Made by a program: the position numbers and the translations under genes | Notes under the pieces: model-generated | Database searches by the model: none | Told to the model about the DNA's origin: nothing | What the model saw: the letters and a program-made list of their open reading frames with translations, nothing else | Part shown: piece after piece, positions 16,060 to 26,192 of the stretch | Layout of the letters: each line of letters opens with the position of its first letter | How positions within the stretch are numbered: position 1 is the stretch's first letter | Origin: an endosymbiont of Galathealinum brachiosum | Lineage (GTDB): Bacteria > Pseudomonadota > Gammaproteobacteria > SZUA-229 | Assembly: GCA_003349885.1 (NCBI GenBank) | Contig: QFXC01000013.1 | Coordinates: 1 to 64,000 of the forward strand | DNA: 64,000 bases | Direction of reading: 5' to 3'

Positions 16060-17418
16060 TTACACATTTATGCCTAATTTTTGTATCAAATCATAAAGTG
16101 TAGGACGACTTACACCTAACAACTCTGCCGCCGGTGAAACCTTTCCATTGGTATGATTCAATGCTTTAGTGATAACCTGTCGCTCAACAGCTACTCTAAC
16201 TTCACGCAAATCAAATGAATTAACTTCATTAGAATCTTCAGCAGGGGTTAACTCCAAATCAACTGCTGTAATATGTTTACCATCAGCCATTATCACTGCA
16301 CGTTTAATTCTATTTTTAAGCTCTCGTACATTACCGGGCCATTTGTGTGCATCTAGGGCAGTTAGTGCATCTTTAGTAAATCCTTTTAATTTTTTACCCT
16401 GTTCCAAATTTATTTGATCAAAAAAAGATCGAGCTAAAAGCAGTACATCCCCATCCCTGTCCTTCAATGGGGGGATATTAATTGGAATTTCATTGATACG
16501 ATAATACAGATCTTCACGAAATTCTTTCTTTTCTATTTTATCTTCTAGATCCTGGTGGGTTGCACAGATGACTCGTACATTTACCGCAATTTCTTCACGC
16601 CCCCCTATACGTTCAACTACACGCTCCTGTAAAAATCGTAACAATTTTGCCTGTAGTGACATGGGTAATTCACCCATTTCATCCAGAAATAAAGTACCAC
16701 CTTCTGCATACTCAATTTTACCTGGTGTTGTTTTCGTTGCGCCCGTAAACGCACCTTTTTCATAACCAAATAATTCACTTTCGAGCAGGTTTTCTGGAAT
16801 GGCTGCACAATTGATTGCAACAAAACGACCGCTAATGGACGGGTTTTTGCCATGAAGTGCTCGGGCGCAAACCTCTTTACCTGTACCACTATCACCAAGT
16901 AACAGTACGGTAGCATCAGAGGGGGCTACTTTTTCAACACGCTGACAAACAGTCTGCATTTGCGGACTGTTCGCGATCATACCTTCCATAGAAACATCAA
17001 TGTGCTCCATGGTTAATCTGCGATTTTCTTCTTCTAACTCAAAAACATGGTGGGCACGGGTAACAATTTGATTTAATAATTCAGAATCAATCGGTTTCTG
17101 GTAAAAATCATAAGCACCTGATGCAACAGCCTGAACAGCATTTGATCGCTCATCATTACCACTCACAACTATTACTTTTGTATTAGGTGCAGCTGCTAAA
17201 ATATCTTCAACGGTTGCCAGACCTTCTGTTGAACCTTCCGGGTCAGGGGGCAAACCTAAATCAACTGTTGCAACAGATGGATGCTCTTTGGCGATTATCT
17301 TTAACGCTTCTTTTCTATCACCAGCAACAAAAACTTCAAAATCGTCAAAGCTCCATTTCATTTGTTTTTGCAAACCGGGATCATCTTCTACAACAAGAAT
17401 TTTTTTAGTGCTTTCCAT
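16060..17418 (-). CDS. prsR: PEP-CTERM-box response regulator PrsR (NtrC family)
   Basis: 452 residues in three parts. A receiver domain (phosphoacceptor D53 in VDLGLPPD) carries the extra EGSTEG turn typical of PrsR. A sigma-54-interacting AAA+ domain has Walker A GDSGTGKE at 175-182 and the sigma-54 contact loop GAFTGA at 222-227. A Fis-type helix-turn-helix ends the protein (ELLGVSRPTLYDLIQKLGI). Members of this family activate PEP-CTERM protein genes from sigma-54 promoters after phosphorylation by PrsK. An exact sigma-54 promoter lies upstream of a dockerin/VPLPA module in this window. It is encoded 198 bases after the stand-alone receiver. Confidence 0.93.
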   Translation of the reverse strand: MESTKKILVVEDDPGLQKQMKWSFDDFEVFVAGDRKEALKIIAKEHPSVATVDLGLPPDPEGSTEGLATVEDILAAAPNTKVIVVSGNDERSNAVQAVASGAYDFYQKPIDSELLNQIVTRAHHVFELEEENRRLTMEHIDVSMEGMIANSPQMQTVCQRVEKVAPSDATVLLLGDSGTGKEVCARALHGKNPSISGRFVAINCAAIPENLLESELFGYEKGAFTGATKTTPGKIEYAEGGTLFLDEMGELPMSLQAKLLRFLQERVVERIGGREEIAVNVRVICATHQDLEDKIEKKEFREDLYYRINEIPINIPPLKDRDGDVLLLARSFFDQINLEQGKKLKGFTKDALTALDAHKWPGNVRELKNRIKRAVIMADGKHITAVDLELTPAEDSNEVNSFDLREVRVAVERQVITKALNHTNGKVSPAAELLGVSRPTLYDLIQKLGINV

Positions 17419-17616
17419 TTATATCGCTATTCACATATTTAACTGAATCATTGATTCTGCAACAGATATTTTGTGTAATCAAGTTAAAATTGTCGGTTTT
17501 TTTTACTATTTTTATATCCATTTTTTACCTGGTAAGTGGGGTACAATAACTGATGGTTGAGTATATTCTAATAAATTCTACCAAATTAATCATATTGGTG
17601 AAGTTACCTGAATATG

Positions 17617-18012
17617 TTACTTATTTGAGTTTGCCTGATAATCAGCATATGCCTGCTCAATAACTCGCTGCAAACGATCTAACTCTACAGGTTTAGGATA
17701 ATACTCAAAAGCACCATTACTTCTTGCTAATTCTGCATTACCCACACCTTCTGAGCCAGAAACAATAACAATCTTTGTATCAGGCGCTTTTTGTAAAATT
17801 TCTTTAAGCGTAGCAAAACCTTCCGTAGTGCCTTCAGCATCTGGAGGCAAACCTAAGTCAAGTGTCACTAATGGTGGGTGATGAAGCTCAAACTGTTCTA
17901 TTGCATGCAGGCGTGAATCTGCGGTAATGACATCATAACCCTCAAGCCCCCATTTAAGTTGTGTTCGCATTCCCTCATCATCATCAACAATTAGTATTTT
18001 AGGATTTGTCAT
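17617..18012 (-). CDS. Stand-alone PrsR-like receiver domain protein
   Basis: 131 residues, a receiver domain only. The phosphoacceptor is D52 in LDLGLPPD, the conserved lysine lies in YYPKPVE, and the distinctive AEGTTEG turn matches the receiver of the adjacent PrsR (EGSTEG). There is no AAA+ or DNA-binding part. The start codon overlaps the PrsK stop by one base (TAATG), so the two are translationally coupled. It looks like a partial duplication of prsR that kept only the receiver. Likely roles are a phosphate sink, a competitor or a relay between PrsK and PrsR (inference). Confidence 0.85.
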   Translation of the reverse strand: MTNPKILIVDDDEGMRTQLKWGLEGYDVITADSRLHAIEQFELHHPPLVTLDLGLPPDAEGTTEGFATLKEILQKAPDTKIVIVSGSEGVGNAELARSNGAFEYYPKPVELDRLQRVIEQAYADYQANSNK

Positions 18013-20168
18013 TAACGCTTACGCTTCTCATGTTCATTTAAATGTACAACTTGCGGGTGACTTGTGGTTTCCTGAGACTGGCTCAAGGGGATATGCAAAC
18101 GGAATATAGTGCCCTGACCTATCTGGCTCTCAACATCTAGCTGACCACCTAACTTATGCACGTATTCACGTACTTGAAACACACCAATACCCATCGTTCC
18201 TTTAGTCGACTCAAAAGGCTGGAATAGACGATCGTGGATAAAAGCTTCATCCATACCTTCTCCCGTATCTTCAACTTCTATAATAGCAAAATTGCCTTGC
18301 TTGCTTAATCTCACTGTAATACTGTCCTTTTCATTCGTTGCATCCTGTGCATTTTGAATAATATGGGCAATATTTGCTGACATACGATCTTTATCTGCAG
18401 TTACCTGTACATTCTGATTTAAACAATTTAAAACAGGAATTGGCAAGGTTCCAGCTTTAGTACAGTTACGAATACTATCTTCCAGCAACGCGCATAAACC
18501 AACAGGACCATACCCATCAGATTCACCGCCGCCTCGTAGACGCACGAGGAGTTTATTCATTTTATTCACTGAATTTTCCACAGTGATAATGGCATCATCA
18601 ATAAACATCGGATTGCTTTTATGTTTGGCCGCATTAGAAACCACCATTGAAAGCTGTCCAACCATATTTTTAACATCATGAACGATAAATGCAGAGAGCC
18701 TGTTTACTTCTTCAAACCTTTTAGCACTGACTAATGCCTGGGCCGCATCGTATTGAGCCAGATGACTTGCCGCCTGACGACCAGCTGTTTTTAACAGGTC
18801 ACTATCTTCCCAGTTAAAGTAACGTTCATGTGCAGGTGAACGTAATAAAACGACAAAACCCATCATATGATCCTGCAACATGAGAGGTACGACTAACCAG
18901 GCATCCTTATTGCCAGAAATCCACTCAGGTATCTCCAACGGACCTAGTCTGGTATACATATCCGGATCATTGTTATACTCATCAAGACTAATTACAAACT
19001 GCTGCTCTGAAAGGAATTTAATAAAAGCTGAATCTGCAGGCTCACGCACACTTATACTTCTATAGTTCCAGCGCTCATCTGATTCAAAACAACCATTTTC
19101 TCTCTCCATAACCAATAAGCCACCCGGGCTATCAATGATTTGAGCCAGAGCACGAATGGCTCTCTCATGTAAACGAATGGATTTATCATGTGATGATAAT
19201 GTACGGATAATTCTCAGCCATTCTTCACGATAATCATATTTATAGTGAAAAAAGTGCTTATCAATGCCGACTTTCAAACGAGCTCGAATTCTCCCAGAAA
19301 ATAGCAATACAGCTAAAATCATCACTGCTGCAAATAAAAAGGTTGCCTGCGCAACAGCCCCCCATTCTCCACCCATATCACGAACATAATAACCACCAAA
19401 ACCGATAAATATAAGGTAGGCACCCGCACCTAATAAAGTAGTGGTATGAAAAACCATACGTCGGGACAGGAAGATATCAATTGAATCATCACCAATTGAC
19501 CAACGCATTTCACGTTTGATTGCCACCGCAATTAACGGTACAACCATCGCATGAATAAAACCACGCGCATTCCAGAGCTCATTATCTATACGTTGAAAAA
19601 GGAATGCATCGGAGTAAAGATAAAAATCATAAGCAAACATACCACCTATGCCTATCCATAAATATTTCAGGGCCCAGCGATGCTCTTCAGACGTGTTGCG
19701 ATAGAGTTGTTCGATGATAACAATACCGCCTATAGAAATAAGCAAATGCCCTATTAATACATCATTACCCGCTATTAACTCGAAGAATGAACCACCTGCC
19801 ACACGATAAAGCACCAGAAGCATTAAACCAAGAATGAAAATACTTAAACCAGCAAAGGTAATTTTAAAGTTTTTATTTACCTGATCAGAGGATTTGTATG
19901 CTGTACGTAGCATAACCAGTAAGAATGCAAACCAGGCTAACGAACGGAACAATTCAAGTAAAAGAGTGGTTTCAAGTAAAAAACTAGAGTTGAGTGAACT
20001 TCCATATGCAGCAAGATAAGTTACAGCACCAGACCAGACAGCACTAGCAAGAGAAGCCACCGCCAACATAGTTTTTGGCAGATTATCACGCTGCCCTGTG
20101 AGCATTACCAGCCCTAATATTAAAAATAGAGCGGTAGAAATACCAAAACTGATGACTTCAATATACAT
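18012..20168 (-). CDS. prsK: PEP-CTERM system sensor histidine kinase PrsK
   Basis: 718 residues. The N-terminal ~290 residues hold about eight to nine membrane helices. A GAF-like domain follows (~320-470), then the dimerisation/phosphoacceptor box VHDVKNMVGQLSM with H497, and a HATPase domain (N box IIQNAQDATN, G1 VEDTGEGMD, G2 GTMGIGVFQVREY). This architecture is characteristic of PrsK, the partner of PrsR in exosortase loci. Its stop overlaps the start of the small receiver by one base. The signal it senses is unknown; it is membrane-embedded with no large periplasmic domain visible. Confidence 0.92.
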   Translation of the reverse strand: MYIEVISFGISTALFLILGLVMLTGQRDNLPKTMLAVASLASAVWSGAVTYLAAYGSSLNSSFLLETTLLLELFRSLAWFAFLLVMLRTAYKSSDQVNKNFKITFAGLSIFILGLMLLVLYRVAGGSFFELIAGNDVLIGHLLISIGGIVIIEQLYRNTSEEHRWALKYLWIGIGGMFAYDFYLYSDAFLFQRIDNELWNARGFIHAMVVPLIAVAIKREMRWSIGDDSIDIFLSRRMVFHTTTLLGAGAYLIFIGFGGYYVRDMGGEWGAVAQATFLFAAVMILAVLLFSGRIRARLKVGIDKHFFHYKYDYREEWLRIIRTLSSHDKSIRLHERAIRALAQIIDSPGGLLVMERENGCFESDERWNYRSISVREPADSAFIKFLSEQQFVISLDEYNNDPDMYTRLGPLEIPEWISGNKDAWLVVPLMLQDHMMGFVVLLRSPAHERYFNWEDSDLLKTAGRQAASHLAQYDAAQALVSAKRFEEVNRLSAFIVHDVKNMVGQLSMVVSNAAKHKSNPMFIDDAIITVENSVNKMNKLLVRLRGGGESDGYGPVGLCALLEDSIRNCTKAGTLPIPVLNCLNQNVQVTADKDRMSANIAHIIQNAQDATNEKDSITVRLSKQGNFAIIEVEDTGEGMDEAFIHDRLFQPFESTKGTMGIGVFQVREYVHKLGGQLDVESQIGQGTIFRLHIPLSQSQETTSHPQVVHLNEHEKRKR

Positions 20169-20250
20169 TAAGGATTCGGGAGTTTCTCGTAATTACGTAC
20201 ACTTATAATAGTACAATTTACGCTCGCTGTTTTAAATACAATCAGCAAAT

Positions 20251-20300
20251 AGATCTTCCGTGAGATTATCACTTTCGTTTGATTACCTCACAGAAGACCT
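20251..20300. repeat. Imperfect inverted repeat between prsT and prsK
   Basis: AGATCTTCCGTGAG (20251-20264) and CTCACAGAAGACCT (20287-20300) are complementary at 12 of 14 positions across a 22-base loop. There is no clear T-run on either strand. It could be a weak terminator after prsT or a protein-binding site; its position just past the prsT stop favours the first. Confidence 0.45.
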
Positions 20301-20311
20301 ATCAATAGCGG

Positions 20312-22711
20312 TTAAATTGACTTCAATAGTTTTGTAGCTTCATCCCTCCCTACAAACTCCTGCTCACTTGATGCAGCGATTTCTAAGTGTGATTTAGCTG
20401 CTGCCTTATCGCCCATATGATATAAGGCATAACCTAAATGATATCTAAACACAGCAATCTTAGGTGACTTTTCAACTATTGGTTTAAGAATTTCGACTGC
20501 TTTAGCATTTTTTCCTGTTTTAGCATATGCCCAAGCTAAAGTATCTTGAAGCGCAGATTGTTGATTTTTTTCAAAAGACTCAGATAAATCTAGTGCTTTT
20601 ACATAATCCGACTGATTCCCATGATCAAGCAATAAAGATGCATAGTTGTTAGCTGCTAATTTATTAGTAGGATTATCAACAAGAATTTGTTTGTATATTT
20701 CCATAGCCTTTACAAAATCTTTTTGAAGCTCATAAAGTCCCGCTAGTTGTATTTGCGCTGTCGATTTATTTAACATTTTAGTAATAGCATTTTGATAAAC
20801 CTCAACGGCCTTTTCAAAATCTTTTTCACTAATATATGTTGATGCTAGGCTAGAGTAAGGCACCATCCATGAACTCGAATCTTGTATTGCAATCTTGAAT
20901 TTCGCTCTCGCATCATTCACTTTATTCTGCGACAAATACACTTGTCCAAGCAATTGGTTTGAAACAGCATCATTAGGGTTAATCTCCAATTGCTTTTGTA
21001 ACCGTGTAAGCGCTTTATTATTTTGTTTATTATATACATATGTTTTAACTATAAGTTCGAGTGGTTTAAATTTATCAACTGACTTTTCAAAAGCCTTTTC
21101 AAACTCTTCGATAGCCTTATCCATATTACCTTTTGATAACTGAATTTTACCTTTTATAAGATTTACATCTGCTTTTGATGAATCGGCTACCTCCATTAAA
21201 TCTAAGATGGACTGTACTTCTAATTTCTTACCTTGAGAACCTGCAATTTTTAATTTTATAGATAATAAGTCATAACTTTCTTTAAAATAAACCATAGCTT
21301 TATCAACTACATTAACAGCCTCATCGATACGCCCTTTACTTACAAGGTAACGTGCATAGTTTGCATGGGTAATATCATTAACTGGATTTGATTCAATTGA
21401 TCTCTTTAACACTTCTTCAGCTAGCGAACTCTCAGCATTAATTTCATGGGCTTTAGCAAGCAATAAAGCTGCCTCAGAATTTTTAGGATTATTTTTAACA
21501 ACGGTACGCAAACCATTAATTGCAGAAACCGGATCTTGATTTGCTAGAGAAATCTTCCCACTCAGTAACAAAGCATCATTATTACTTGGGTACTCAGTAA
21601 TAACCTCTTTCAAATACACACTTGCACCCAGCTTATCTCCTTCATTAAGTAGAATTCTCGCTAGTTCATTCCTAGCTTTAGTGCCCTCAACATCAAAGCC
21701 TTTTTCACCAATAATTTGTTTTAAAACAGCTTTAGCTTCACTAGCTCTACCAATAGAATTATAAAATTTTATTAATGAAAATCTTAAGCTATATAACTCT
21801 GGTTTCGAATCAATGGCTTTTAATAATTCACGCTCTGCGATATTTGTGCCTTTTCTTGATGCCAGCAGTTCAATCAGCATCAAATAACGCCTCACATCAT
21901 CGTCATCTTGTTTTATCGCATTTTTAAGAATAACCTCAGCCTTATCAATTTGATCTGTTCGTGCGTAAAAACCTGAAAGAGCTACTGTTAATGTGAAATT
22001 TTCAGGATCAATTTCAACAAGTTCCTTTAAAACTCTTTCACTAGAAACCGCATCTTTAAGCCCATTAGCATATAATTCTGCCAATCTCATACGTATTTTT
22101 ATATCTTTTGGATTGTTCTCTGACGATTTAATTAGTAAACTTTTTGCCTTATCATATTGTTTATTTTTAATATAAATATTCGCTAGTAATAACGCCCCAT
22201 CAACTAGAGTAATATCTTTATCAACAATTAATTCCAATGATTTTGTAGCTTTCTCTTTCGATCCCACTTTATACTCTAATGTAGCGGCAATCAAGCTGGC
22301 TTCAATATTTTCTGGTTCAGTTTTTTTCACTTCATCTAGAAGCCGCATTGCTTCTTTTATTGTATGATCAGTACCTGCTATTACATATATTCTGGCTGTA
22401 TTTATTTTTGCCTGATTTAGTTCTGGATTAAGTTCTATAGCCTTTTGGTAATTCCCAATTGCTTTAATAAGTTCCATTTTACTTTCTTCTACTTTACCAA
22501 GAAGAAAGTAAGCTTCCGCAAATTTTGGATCAATCTGCAGTACATTTTTTATTTCAACTTTTGCTTTTTTATAATTTTTTTCTGCCAGGTACGCTTTACC
22601 CTTTTCTAAATATTTAATCTTACGTTCTTCCGCTCCACCACATGCATATAGTGAAACCACTAAAATTGATGTCACAGTTAATTTCGTTAATTCTGTAAAA
22701 AGTTGTTTCAT
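20312..22711 (-). CDS. prsT: PEP-CTERM system TPR-repeat lipoprotein PrsT
   Basis: 799 residues. It has a lipoprotein signal peptide with lipobox LYAC (C24) followed by GGAEE, then TPR repeats through to the end (many A-x-x-x-L-x-x-A and I-x-x-N-P motifs). Length, lipobox and all-TPR content match the PrsT family, encoded near PrsK/PrsR and the exosortase in many exosortase loci. It is probably anchored in a membrane facing the periplasm, as a scaffold for EPS export or PEP-CTERM processing; its exact function is not established. It lies between the exosortase genes and the two-component genes on the same strand. Confidence 0.9.
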   Translation of the reverse strand: MKQLFTELTKLTVTSILVVSLYACGGAEERKIKYLEKGKAYLAEKNYKKAKVEIKNVLQIDPKFAEAYFLLGKVEESKMELIKAIGNYQKAIELNPELNQAKINTARIYVIAGTDHTIKEAMRLLDEVKKTEPENIEASLIAATLEYKVGSKEKATKSLELIVDKDITLVDGALLLANIYIKNKQYDKAKSLLIKSSENNPKDIKIRMRLAELYANGLKDAVSSERVLKELVEIDPENFTLTVALSGFYARTDQIDKAEVILKNAIKQDDDDVRRYLMLIELLASRKGTNIAERELLKAIDSKPELYSLRFSLIKFYNSIGRASEAKAVLKQIIGEKGFDVEGTKARNELARILLNEGDKLGASVYLKEVITEYPSNNDALLLSGKISLANQDPVSAINGLRTVVKNNPKNSEAALLLAKAHEINAESSLAEEVLKRSIESNPVNDITHANYARYLVSKGRIDEAVNVVDKAMVYFKESYDLLSIKLKIAGSQGKKLEVQSILDLMEVADSSKADVNLIKGKIQLSKGNMDKAIEEFEKAFEKSVDKFKPLELIVKTYVYNKQNNKALTRLQKQLEINPNDAVSNQLLGQVYLSQNKVNDARAKFKIAIQDSSSWMVPYSSLASTYISEKDFEKAVEVYQNAITKMLNKSTAQIQLAGLYELQKDFVKAMEIYKQILVDNPTNKLAANNYASLLLDHGNQSDYVKALDLSESFEKNQQSALQDTLAWAYAKTGKNAKAVEILKPIVEKSPKIAVFRYHLGYALYHMGDKAAAKSHLEIAASSEQEFVGRDEATKLLKSI

Positions 22712-22966
22712 TAACAGTATCCTGCCATATATTTAATTTATGTTTTCAGAACAACTACTTAATATGAGTAATGTTCTATCGTATTTTTTCTGTTGAAATA
22801 ATAATATTTATGTACTTATTCATCGCTATTATAAACTTCATTTTTACACAATCTATTTTTTATGAACTTCACCTTACACTATTTGACCTTATTATTTTAT
22901 AAAATATCAATGAGAAACCAATAACAACATGAATATAATATTTTATTCGACATTTATAATCTAGAA

Positions 22967-24586
22967 TCAAAAACCTCTGATAGCCATAACTACTAAAGTC
23001 CCTATTGTACCAAAACGTATTAAGTCCCAATTACTCTTTCTAAGCCCCATCACGGCTTCACTAGCATAAAATAGAATAACTAACTTTACTGCCATTTCAC
23101 CAATTCCGCTATCTTCAAGATGGGCTTCTGGGAGGTTGGGCACAATTATTACCAAAATAATTACAAGATAATCTAAGGGTGTAATTTGAAATGTATTTTC
23201 ATAGGCAAAATGCACTCTTAATACAAATGCAACCACAAGCAATACAAATAATATATTAACTATATTGTAATTAACTAATTCACTATTATTTATTGACATT
23301 AGATAGACCGCCATTACAGCAACAATATAAACAACTGCCTTTTCAATTATCTCTACACTAGCAACCTTTAATAAAATTGAAGCCATTATAATTATTAAGA
23401 GAAAAGAAGATAGTATAGACATATCCCGCTGAATATCCGTCGCTAGAAAAGCAGCAATAAGCAACAGAAATGGGACTAAAAACTTTAGCACTAACGTAGG
23501 AATTGTTGTCAACCACCCCTTCTTAAGCATATAGCAAATAAACCCTCTTAATATGGATGATTCTGATAAACCACTTGCATGAAGTTTCCATTTCGAGATA
23601 CGTGCATAATGAAAAAAACCTAATACGAAAAAACTGGTTATTGCATATATTAATAACAAAACAGCATCAGATTCATACAGCATAAAATATGCTACAGCTA
23701 TAAGAACACTCTGTAGTAAGTATATTACGAAAACAGCCTCATATTGATCAAAGCCTATATCAAGCAACTTATGATGGATATGATTTTTATCAGGTGAAAA
23801 AGGAGAGCGCCTTTCATATAAACGCTGAACCATAACCGCCATAGTATCTAGTATCGGCAAACCAAGAATAAATAACGGAATTAGAGGGCTCATTGCTGAG
23901 TTAACCGATTGAGAAAGAATAATAACTAATACACCAAGACTAAATCCTAAAAACTGACTTCCTGTATCACCCATAAATAATTGAGCTGGATATGTATTAT
24001 GCCTTAAAAAACCCAGTATAGAACCCGCCACAGCCATAGAAATAAGTACAACAATTTCACTGTTAGCATCAAAGGCTAACAATGCAATAATACTAATTGT
24101 TATTAATGATGTCCCTCCAGCTAAACCATCTAAACCATCAGAAAGATTAATAGCATTTGTTATACCTACTAAAGCAAAAATAGTTAGAGGAATAGCAAAG
24201 TAATAAGGCAGATGTTCGTCTATGAATGGAAAAGTGCGAACAACCACATCACCCCAGATCACAACAATAATAACAGCAAGCAACTGACCTAAAAATTTAA
24301 TTTTATAATTTAAATCACACTTGTCATCCCATAAACCAAAAGCCCATATAACTATAAAGCCAACCAGAATTGCAATGAGTTGCTGATTTAATTCCGCCAG
24401 TAATAAAATAGAGATAACACTACCCGCTACCATAGCAATACCACCTACACGTGGTATTGCCTGCGTATGCACTTTACGCGCATCAGGTATATCAATAGCA
24501 CCTATTTTATCCGCCCACTTCATAACAGGTGGAATTAAAATCATGGTTACTACCAGTGAAATAATAAATGCAAAAATAAATAACAT
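22967..24586 (-). CDS. WecA/MraY-family polyprenyl-phosphate glycosyl-1-phosphate transferase, extended
   Basis: 539 residues, a polytopic membrane protein. The first ~330 residues carry family motifs: DIPDARKVHTQAIPRVGGIA near the start, INLSDGLDGLAGG (catalytic aspartates), FMGDTGSQFLGF, and DKNHIHHKLLDIG (the HIHH motif of the WecA side of the family). Its expected role is to transfer a sugar phosphate, usually from UDP-HexNAc, to undecaprenyl phosphate and so start the EPS repeat unit. About 190 further residues form extra hydrophobic segments not found in ordinary ~350-residue WecA proteins. It starts 11 bases after the exosortase stop. Confidence 0.85.
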   Translation of the reverse strand: MLFIFAFIISLVVTMILIPPVMKWADKIGAIDIPDARKVHTQAIPRVGGIAMVAGSVISILLLAELNQQLIAILVGFIVIWAFGLWDDKCDLNYKIKFLGQLLAVIIVVIWGDVVVRTFPFIDEHLPYYFAIPLTIFALVGITNAINLSDGLDGLAGGTSLITISIIALLAFDANSEIVVLISMAVAGSILGFLRHNTYPAQLFMGDTGSQFLGFSLGVLVIILSQSVNSAMSPLIPLFILGLPILDTMAVMVQRLYERRSPFSPDKNHIHHKLLDIGFDQYEAVFVIYLLQSVLIAVAYFMLYESDAVLLLIYAITSFFVLGFFHYARISKWKLHASGLSESSILRGFICYMLKKGWLTTIPTLVLKFLVPFLLLIAAFLATDIQRDMSILSSFLLIIIMASILLKVASVEIIEKAVVYIVAVMAVYLMSINNSELVNYNIVNILFVLLVVAFVLRVHFAYENTFQITPLDYLVIILVIIVPNLPEAHLEDSGIGEMAVKLVILFYASEAVMGLRKSNWDLIRFGTIGTLVVMAIRGF

Positions 24587-24597
24587 ATTAAAAGCGA

Positions 24598-26187
24598 TTA
24601 TTTACCTGGTATAAATTCTGGAATGATCGGTGATATTTTACGACTAAAGTCCTGCAATCGTTTATCTGCGATAGATATATCCTGCCCTGGCTTTAATATT
24701 GTAACTAAACGCATCAGTGCACCATCGGTTCGATGCATATTCATCGAATCCCAGAAAAGCCACCACTTCATCATATATTCGTTAGTTATGATACGACCAC
24801 GCTGCTGAAACCAGTAATAAACCAATTGCCTGGTTTCATCTTTTTGAATGACAAGACGGTTTACTTCTAGTAGAACTCCACTAATTTCTGCACCTTCAAT
24901 ACTGTGCTGCGTAAGGCTGGCAATACGCCAACCACCGCCAGGAATACACGAACGTGGTGAATGAGCAGATGCACCTTTCTTTTGAGAAGAATAATATGCT
25001 GAATAGAAATTAACTGCCCCACCATCCTCACCCTGATAATCATTCATTACATAATCATTAAGCTTTAAAACATCAATATAAATTTGTTCTAAATAACCAG
25101 CACTACCCTGCCAACCATCAAATTCAAGAGGAAACTCAGCATACTGCTTGCGTTCCGGCTCAATTTCAACCTGATCAGGTAAAGCAAACACACTCACCGC
25201 CACTATTAATATAACCCCTAAAGATGCATAAAAAGGTTTCGGAATATCACGATAGACAATTTTTGTATCTTTAGGTGTAATCGCAGGAAAATCGAGACCA
25301 AAGGCCTCACGCAATGGCAACTTATCTTTGCCTACTTGAGCTAACAACCACATTTCACCAATAAGAATAGCAATGCAGCTCATAAATACTACCCAGCCTT
25401 CAAAGTCATGCAGGAAACCTTCTGCCATTTCAGGGCCCCAGTATTCAACTGTTACACCTATTGCTCCTATTCGGAAACTATTCATCAAAATTGTTATTGG
25501 AATAGATGACAAGAAAATTATACTTTTTTTCCAGATAGTACCCGTGAAGAAATATGCCGAAATAAACGCTAAAGTCATTAAAGGAAACAGGTAATTCAAA
25601 CCACTACAAGCTTCAACCACCTGAAGTTTGTATACACCTAAATCGATTACATTTCCTTCGAGATATACACTAATATCAAACAACCGTATAACAGCTACAC
25701 CAATTAGTGATGATATTAATTGAAGCTGTGAAGATAAATTATGAAGAATGAAATTAGGTAACGGTATCATAAACAATAAAATAATAAGGGGAACAAAAAT
25801 AATTTTAAACGCAGATCCTCCCATTACAGATAAAATAACGCCAAATAATGCAATTATGAAGGCGTATTGAATCACCGTATATATTGAGCTTAACTCGCCC
25901 ATATAAAACAATATTAAACCAAATATAACGACAATAAGACCCGCCCAGGATCCTTTAAAAGTCATTAACTCAAGCTTGTCACTTTTTTGCCAAATCAAAA
26001 ATAATGTAATAAAAGGAATGATATAACCATGTCCATACTCTTCTTTAGCATCCCACATTTCCACCATATAAGATAAGCCTTCCTGATATATGAATATCAA
26101 TGTTGCCAATATCAAAACACCAAAAAATATAAATACAGGTCCTTCTCTTAATATTTGAATATCTTTTTTGTCTAACATAACTTTCAC
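24598..26187 (-). CDS. xrtD: VPLPA-CTERM exosortase XrtD (exosortase-EpsI fusion)
   Basis: 529 residues. The N-terminal ~310 residues are a multi-helix exosortase with the catalytic triad readable as C194 (VVEACSGLNYLF), R239 (ILMNSFRIG) and H260 (GFLHDFEGW). The C-terminal ~200 residues are an EpsI/DUF3485 domain (AHSPRSCIPGGGWRI). Fusion of exosortase and EpsI is the arrangement of the XrtD class, whose substrates carry VPLPA-type signals; two such substrates are encoded at 7095-7628 and 11285-11818. It would cleave and transfer the C-terminal signal at the inner membrane. The longest start is GTG at 26187; an ATG three codons inside is also possible. Confidence 0.87.
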   Translation of the reverse strand: MKVMLDKKDIQILREGPVFIFFGVLILATLIFIYQEGLSYMVEMWDAKEEYGHGYIIPFITLFLIWQKSDKLELMTFKGSWAGLIVVIFGLILFYMGELSSIYTVIQYAFIIALFGVILSVMGGSAFKIIFVPLIILLFMIPLPNFILHNLSSQLQLISSLIGVAVIRLFDISVYLEGNVIDLGVYKLQVVEACSGLNYLFPLMTLAFISAYFFTGTIWKKSIIFLSSIPITILMNSFRIGAIGVTVEYWGPEMAEGFLHDFEGWVVFMSCIAILIGEMWLLAQVGKDKLPLREAFGLDFPAITPKDTKIVYRDIPKPFYASLGVILIVAVSVFALPDQVEIEPERKQYAEFPLEFDGWQGSAGYLEQIYIDVLKLNDYVMNDYQGEDGGAVNFYSAYYSSQKKGASAHSPRSCIPGGGWRIASLTQHSIEGAEISGVLLEVNRLVIQKDETRQLVYYWFQQRGRIITNEYMMKWWLFWDSMNMHRTDGALMRLVTILKPGQDISIADKRLQDFSRKISPIIPEFIPGK

Positions 26188-26192
26188 TACTA

